A DNA stretch of 9,058 nt from Bacteroidota bacterium (GTDB lineage: Bacteria > Bacteroidota > Bacteroidia > JACCXN01), in contig CANHPJ010000046.1 in NCBI GenBank assembly GCA_947462515.1, positions 1 through 9,058 on the forward strand, read 5' to 3'. Below are positions 6,507 through 9,058 of the stretch, piece after piece (position 1 is the first letter of the stretch; each line of letters begins with the position of its first letter). The notes beneath the pieces were generated by a model. The model was not told the origin of the DNA and did not search any database. It worked only from the letters and a program-made list of their open reading frames with translations. The translations under genes and the position numbers were made by a program.

Positions 6507-7478
6507 ATGCTAATCAGGTTTTTTAAAGACAATCTACCTTTTCCGTTGTATGCGGTATTACCGGTGCTTACTTTTTTATTATGGATACCGGGTTTTTTAG
6601 CATTCAAGCAGGTAGAGCCGGCTTACCAAATGCCACTATACAATACCCTTAGCTCAATACTTTTTTACTTTCCCAATTTAGCTTGGTTTTTATCGGTGGG
6701 ACTGATTTATTTCGAGGCCATATTATTGAATGCCTATGTCAATAAGTTTGAGATACTGACAATAAGAAGCAATTTACCTGCCCTGTTTTTTGTCATCATC
6801 ACAAGCGCATTCTCCTCCTTTCAACTGTTTCATCCGGTAATAATATCCAACTTACTATTAATAATTGCTTTCGGAAGAATATGCAGTATTTACAGACAGG
6901 ACTACGTTTTTGCCTATACTTTTGACGTGGGTGCCTTAATCGCATTGGCTTCCTTGTTTTACTTTCCGGCGATAATATTTTTTCCTGTTGCCTGGTTTAG
7001 CTTGGCTGTGATAAGACCTTTTATATGGCGTGAATATGTTATTTCATTGCTAGGAATGCTAACTCCGTATGGTCTTTTAATCACGTATTATTTGTTTACT
7101 GATAAATTGACTTATCTTTTTAAAGAGGTGTATTATATCCCCTATTTGGATTTGTTGAAGTTTGATTTGGGAAATGAAAAATACTTATATCTAGTATTTG
7201 GTGTGCTATCCATAATAGGTGTGCCTAGATTGATTTCCATTTCGGGATTAAGTGTAGTTCGAACGCAAAATCTACTTAAGGTTATTGGTTTTGCGTTTTT
7301 TATAGGCATTTGTGCCTTTGTTTTATTTAGAAACACCTTCAGTTATACCTTTATGCTTTTGGCCTTTCCATTGGCGGTGCTTCTGGCCAATTATTTTATT
7401 ACCGTAATTAAACAATGGATAGCCGAAGTGGTATTTATTATTTTGATACTGATTGCTGTTTTTCAATATATTTATTGA
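6507..7478 (+). CDS. Polytopic membrane protein, DUF6427 family (function unknown)
   Basis: A 323-residue, strongly hydrophobic inner-membrane protein with about eight to ten predicted helices (roughly 12-32, 48-74, 90-125, 140-166, 176-197, 225-240, 257-274, 278-299, 305-321). The segment VIRPFIWREYVISLLGML (168-185) matches a motif I associate with DUF6427, a Bacteroidota family usually found near purine genes. No transport or enzyme motif is recognisable. The ATG at 6507 gives a short charged start (MLIRFFKD) before the first helix and is the first available. Its start is 60 bases from that of the small divergent membrane gene, so the two proteins may act together. No terminator follows it, and purQ begins 169 bases on with its own promoter. 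Polarity and real-gene status are secure; the family name is from memory. Confidence 0.8.
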   Translation: MLIRFFKDNLPFPLYAVLPVLTFLLWIPGFLAFKQVEPAYQMPLYNTLSSILFYFPNLAWFLSVGLIYFEAILLNAYVNKFEILTIRSNLPALFFVIITSAFSSFQLFHPVIISNLLLIIAFGRICSIYRQDYVFAYTFDVGALIALASLFYFPAIIFFPVAWFSLAVIRPFIWREYVISLLGMLTPYGLLITYYLFTDKLTYLFKEVYYIPYLDLLKFDLGNEKYLYLVFGVLSIIGVPRLISISGLSVVRTQNLLKVIGFAFFIGICAFVLFRNTFSYTFMLLAFPLAVLLANYFITVIKQWIAEVVFIILILIAVFQYIY

Positions 7479-7604
7479 GGCAGAGAGAACTTATTTTCAG
7501 GCTAAATCAATTGATAAACAGACAAAAACTTGACACAAAGGACAAAATAATCTGTCATTGTTTGAGTAAAAAAATTTATTTCAATCAAATTAATTAAATA
7601 ATCT

Positions 7605-7612
7605 TATTTTTG
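7605..7612 (+). promoter_or_regulatory. -7 element of the purQ promoter
   Basis: TATTTTTG is an exact match to TAnnTTTG and lies 35 bases upstream of the purQ start. No TTTG is found at the right distance; TTTC at 7579-7582 is the nearest, with a 22-base spacer. Transcription should begin near 7618, inside the dyad at 7615-7629. Confidence 0.5.
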
Positions 7613-7614
7613 CA

Positions 7615-7629
7615 CTTTAAAATTTAAAG
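7615..7629. promoter_or_regulatory. 15-bp dyad at the predicted purQ transcription start
   Basis: CTTTAAA and TTTAAAG flank a central A, a perfect 7-bp inverted repeat. It lies three bases after the -7 element, a position where a bound repressor would block initiation. No regulator is known for it, and the sequence is AT-rich, so chance is possible. Confidence 0.35.
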
Positions 7630-7647
7630 CTTAATAAACCGATACCT

Positions 7648-8343
7648 ATGTTAAAATTCGGAGTAGTTACGTTTCCCGGTTCCAATTGCGATGAAGATAT
7701 GATTTATGTTCTTGGAACAGTGCTTGGACAAAAAGTAGAATCATTATGGCATAAAGACAGAGATTTGAAGGGTTGCGATTTCATTGTATTGCCTGGTGGT
7801 TTTTCATATGGTGATTACCTTAGATCCGGAGCAATTGCGCGCTTTTCTCCTATTATGGAAGAGGTGGTTAAGCATGCCAATAAAGGCGGTTATGTAATGG
7901 GAATTTGTAATGGATTTCAAATATTATGTGAAGCAGGCCTGGTACCGGGTGCTTTGTTGCATAATAATACCCAGAAATTCATTTGCAAAAATGTACATAT
8001 AAAAGCTGATAATAACAATACGCTTATTACTTCGGCTGTTGACACTAACAAAGCACTTAAAATTCCTATTGCGCATGGCGAAGGAAGATATTACGCCGAT
8101 GAGGCTACATTAAAATCAATACAAGATAATGGCCAGGTGCTTTTCCGTTATTGCGATCAAAATGGAAACATTACAGAGGATAGTAACCCTAATGGTTCTA
8201 TTTTAAACATAGCAGGAGTTACCAATGCCGGTAAAAATGTTTTTGGTATGATGCCACATCCAGAAAGAGCTGCTGATGAGCATCTTAACAATACAGACGG
8301 CAAATTTCTTTTTGATTCTATCTTAAGTCTTGCTAGAGTTTAA
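7648..8343 (+). CDS. purQ: FGAM synthase glutaminase subunit PurQ
   Basis: Class I glutamine amidotransferase that supplies ammonia to PurL for converting FGAR to FGAM, the fourth step of de novo IMP synthesis. The 231 residues match stand-alone PurQ (about 225-230), not the fused large PurL. The catalytic triad is complete: Cys87 in GICNGFQ (85-91), and His204 and Glu206 in PHPE (203-206). Other family motifs are FPGSNCDED (9-17), LPGGFSYGDYLR (48-59) and AHGEGRYYA (142-150). The start is fixed by the conserved first strand (LKFGVVTFPG) and by the promoter 35 bases upstream. A PurQ of this type works with PurS and a small PurL, neither of which is in the window. An intrinsic terminator follows 20 bases after the stop. 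Confidence 0.97.
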   Translation: MLKFGVVTFPGSNCDEDMIYVLGTVLGQKVESLWHKDRDLKGCDFIVLPGGFSYGDYLRSGAIARFSPIMEEVVKHANKGGYVMGICNGFQILCEAGLVPGALLHNNTQKFICKNVHIKADNNNTLITSAVDTNKALKIPIAHGEGRYYADEATLKSIQDNGQVLFRYCDQNGNITEDSNPNGSILNIAGVTNAGKNVFGMMPHPERAADEHLNNTDGKFLFDSILSLARV

Positions 8344-8363
8344 CAGCTAATTATATTATTGAT

Positions 8364-8388
8364 AAAGGCTCCTAACGGAGCCTTTTTT
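8364..8388 (+). terminator. Intrinsic terminator of purQ
   Basis: AAAGGCTCC (8364-8372) and GGAGCCTTT (8377-8385) form a perfect 9-bp stem with a TAAC loop, followed by a T6 run (8383-8388) that overlaps the end of the stem. It lies 20 bases after the purQ stop. The layout is that of a classic rho-independent terminator. Confidence 0.88.
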
Positions 8389-8396
8389 GTTTAGAG

Positions 8397-8425
8397 GCTT
8401 TTCCTTTGAGATACTTTGGAAAAGC
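8397..8425. repeat. 8-bp inverted repeat after the purQ terminator
   Basis: GCTTTTCC (8397-8404) and GGAAAAGC (8418-8425) are exact reverse complements around a 13-base loop. It lies only nine bases beyond the purQ terminator and could back it up, although no T-run follows directly. Confidence 0.5.
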
Positions 8426-8482
8426 AGGTCTTTTGGAGATAATAGTGCCTGTATTTTTTCTGATTATAATTTCCCAACCCAT

Positions 8483-8508
8483 ATTATTTTTGACACATCA
8501 AAAATAAT
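8483..8508. repeat. 11-bp perfect inverted repeat containing two facing -7-like elements
   Basis: ATTATTTTTGA (8483-8493) and TCAAAAATAAT (8498-8508) flank CACA. Because of the symmetry, TATTTTTG, a TAnnTTTG match, occurs on both strands (8485-8492 plus, 8499-8506 minus). No -33 element is seen at the right distance on either strand. It may be a hairpin, an operator or chance AT-rich sequence. Confidence 0.5.
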
Positions 8509-8644
8509 GGAACAACGCTCGTCCGGAAAGCAACTTATTAGGGATTTATTGTGAGCGATAAATGATGTTAATGATTTTTGCGTTTGACAAAACATGCATT
8601 ATTATATAACCCAAAGATTACAAAAAATTCAACATACCAAAAAC

Positions 8645-8697
8645 GGACAATATTTAATAGGAAAAAGTATTAGGTATTATTAGGACCTATTTTGTCC
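8645..8697. repeat. Long interrupted inverted repeat (12 bp with a 5-base bulge)
   Basis: GGACAA (8645-8650) and AATAGG (8656-8661) pair with CCTATT (8686-8691) and TTGTCC (8692-8697). That makes a 12-bp stem with a 5-base bulge (TATTT) on one side. The 24-base loop contains two copies of TATTAGG (8668-8674, 8678-8684) spaced ten bases apart. There is no T-run on either side. Confidence 0.55.
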
Positions 8698-8763
8698 ATT
8701 TAGCCTTAAATCTGCTTTCCATATATATAAGAAACAGATATCGGAATCTATTTCAAGGGAGAT

Positions 8764-8796
8764 AAAAAAAGCCCGAATGAAAAAACATTCGAGCTT
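8764..8796 (-). terminator. Intrinsic terminator of the OmpA-family gene
   Basis: On the minus strand AAGCTCGAATG (8786-8796) pairs with CATTCGGGCTT (8769-8779) around a T6 loop, an 11-bp stem with one G-U pair. It is followed by a T run (8764-8770, sharing its first two bases with the stem). It begins 18 bases after the stop of the leftward gene. Confidence 0.85.
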
Positions 8797-8814
8797 CTAT
8801 AAATTTGGTATTAG

Positions 8815-9058
8815 TTACATCTTTACAATAACAAACTCCGTTCTTCTGTTATTTTGGTGCTCTTGATCAGAACAATCAGATTTTTCTTTTCCTTCGCAAG
8901 GGCAGTTATTTGTTAATTTAGTCTCTCCATAACCCTTTCCATAAATTCTCTTTTTGGAGATGCCATTTTTAACAACATAAGCTGCTGATGCTTTTGCTCT
9001 GTTATTTGATAGTATATTGTTATAAGCTTTGCTGGAACGACAATCTGTATGCGAGCCA
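8815..9058 (-). CDS. OmpA-family protein, C-terminal fragment (cut by window edge)
   Basis: The last 80 codons of a leftward gene whose start lies beyond the right edge. It contains the second half of an OmpA C-terminal (peptidoglycan-binding) domain: SHTDCRSSKAYNNILSNNRA, then GISKKRIYGKGYGE, then HQNNRRTEFVIVKM at the end. The Asp of the TD motif and the first Arg of NRR match the residues known in OmpA-like domains to hold the diaminopimelate group of peptidoglycan. Between GYGE and the final strand lies a short Cys-rich loop (NCPCEGKEKSDC), as in many Bacteroidota members whose loop reads C...C before the HQ.NRRTEF motif. The full protein is probably an outer-membrane or periplasmic anchor. 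Any N-terminal beta-barrel or TPR part is not visible. Its terminator follows directly. Confidence 0.92.
   Translation of the reverse strand, partial: GSHTDCRSSKAYNNILSNNRAKASAAYVVKNGISKKRIYGKGYGETKLTNNCPCEGKEKSDCSDQEHQNNRRTEFVIVKM

Larger units (their letters stand above)
8344..8814. other. Non-coding gap between purQ and the OmpA-family gene
   Basis: This 471-bp convergent gap has no credible reading frame. It contains the purQ terminator (8364-8388), inverted repeats at 8397-8425, 8483-8508 and 8645-8697, and the terminator of the leftward OmpA-family gene (8764-8796). I found no tRNA and no insertion sequence remnant. A small RNA in the middle cannot be excluded. Confidence 0.6.

Noticed and set aside
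7142..7336. Open frame of 64 codons on the minus strand
   Set aside because: Antisense to the DUF6427-type gene; no signal of its own.
7415..7597. Open frame of 60 codons on the plus strand
   Set aside because: It begins inside the DUF6427-type gene in another frame and runs into the purQ promoter region; the translation has no protein character.
8668..8684. Repeated TATTAGG as a possible CRISPR or tandem array
   Set aside because: There are only two seven-base copies ten bases apart, with no spacer structure and no cas genes.
8389..8763. Possible insertion sequence remnant or short mobile repeat
   Set aside because: No transposase fragment, no matching terminal repeats at the gap ends and no target duplication were seen. 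Copy number cannot be judged from one window.

Overview
The window looks like an ordinary, AT-rich housekeeping stretch of a Bacteroidota chromosome. Four things point there. Promoter candidates match the TAnnTTTG -7 element of this phylum. Most starts lack a Shine-Dalgarno sequence. There is a DUF6427-type membrane protein, and the two window edges carry an OmpA-type C-terminus and a WYVND-type exported protein. I cannot name the genus. No tRNA, rRNA, CRISPR array, insertion sequence or phage gene was found.

Layout, left to right. The left edge holds the first 43 codons of a leftward exported protein (1-131). Next come leftward mgtE (Mg2+ channel, 333-1691) and, after a 333-bp gap, leftward trhO (tRNA wobble-uridine hydroxylase, 2025-3086). 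A 251-bp divergent region separates trhO from rightward genes: a biotin-dependent carboxyltransferase beta subunit (3338-4876) and purD (4937-6226). A two-way terminator lies between purD and a small leftward gene for a one-helix membrane protein (6261-6446). Sixty bases beyond its start, a rightward polytopic membrane protein of the DUF6427 type begins (6507-7478). purQ (7648-8343) follows and ends in a clear terminator. After a 471-bp non-coding gap full of inverted repeats, the right edge carries the C-terminal end of a leftward OmpA-family protein (8815-9058).

PurD catalyses the second step of de novo IMP synthesis, and PurQ is the glutaminase subunit of the fourth. The two small-and-large membrane protein genes lying between them have no assigned function. 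The stand-alone PurQ implies a multi-subunit FGAM synthase (PurS, PurL, PurQ), with the other subunits outside the window. The carboxyltransferase likewise lacks its biotin carboxylase and biotin carrier partners here.

I found no strong evidence for an undescribed system. The best leads are the small membrane gene paired with the DUF6427 gene inside the purine genes, several dyad-symmetric sites at promoters, and the structured 8389-8763 gap.
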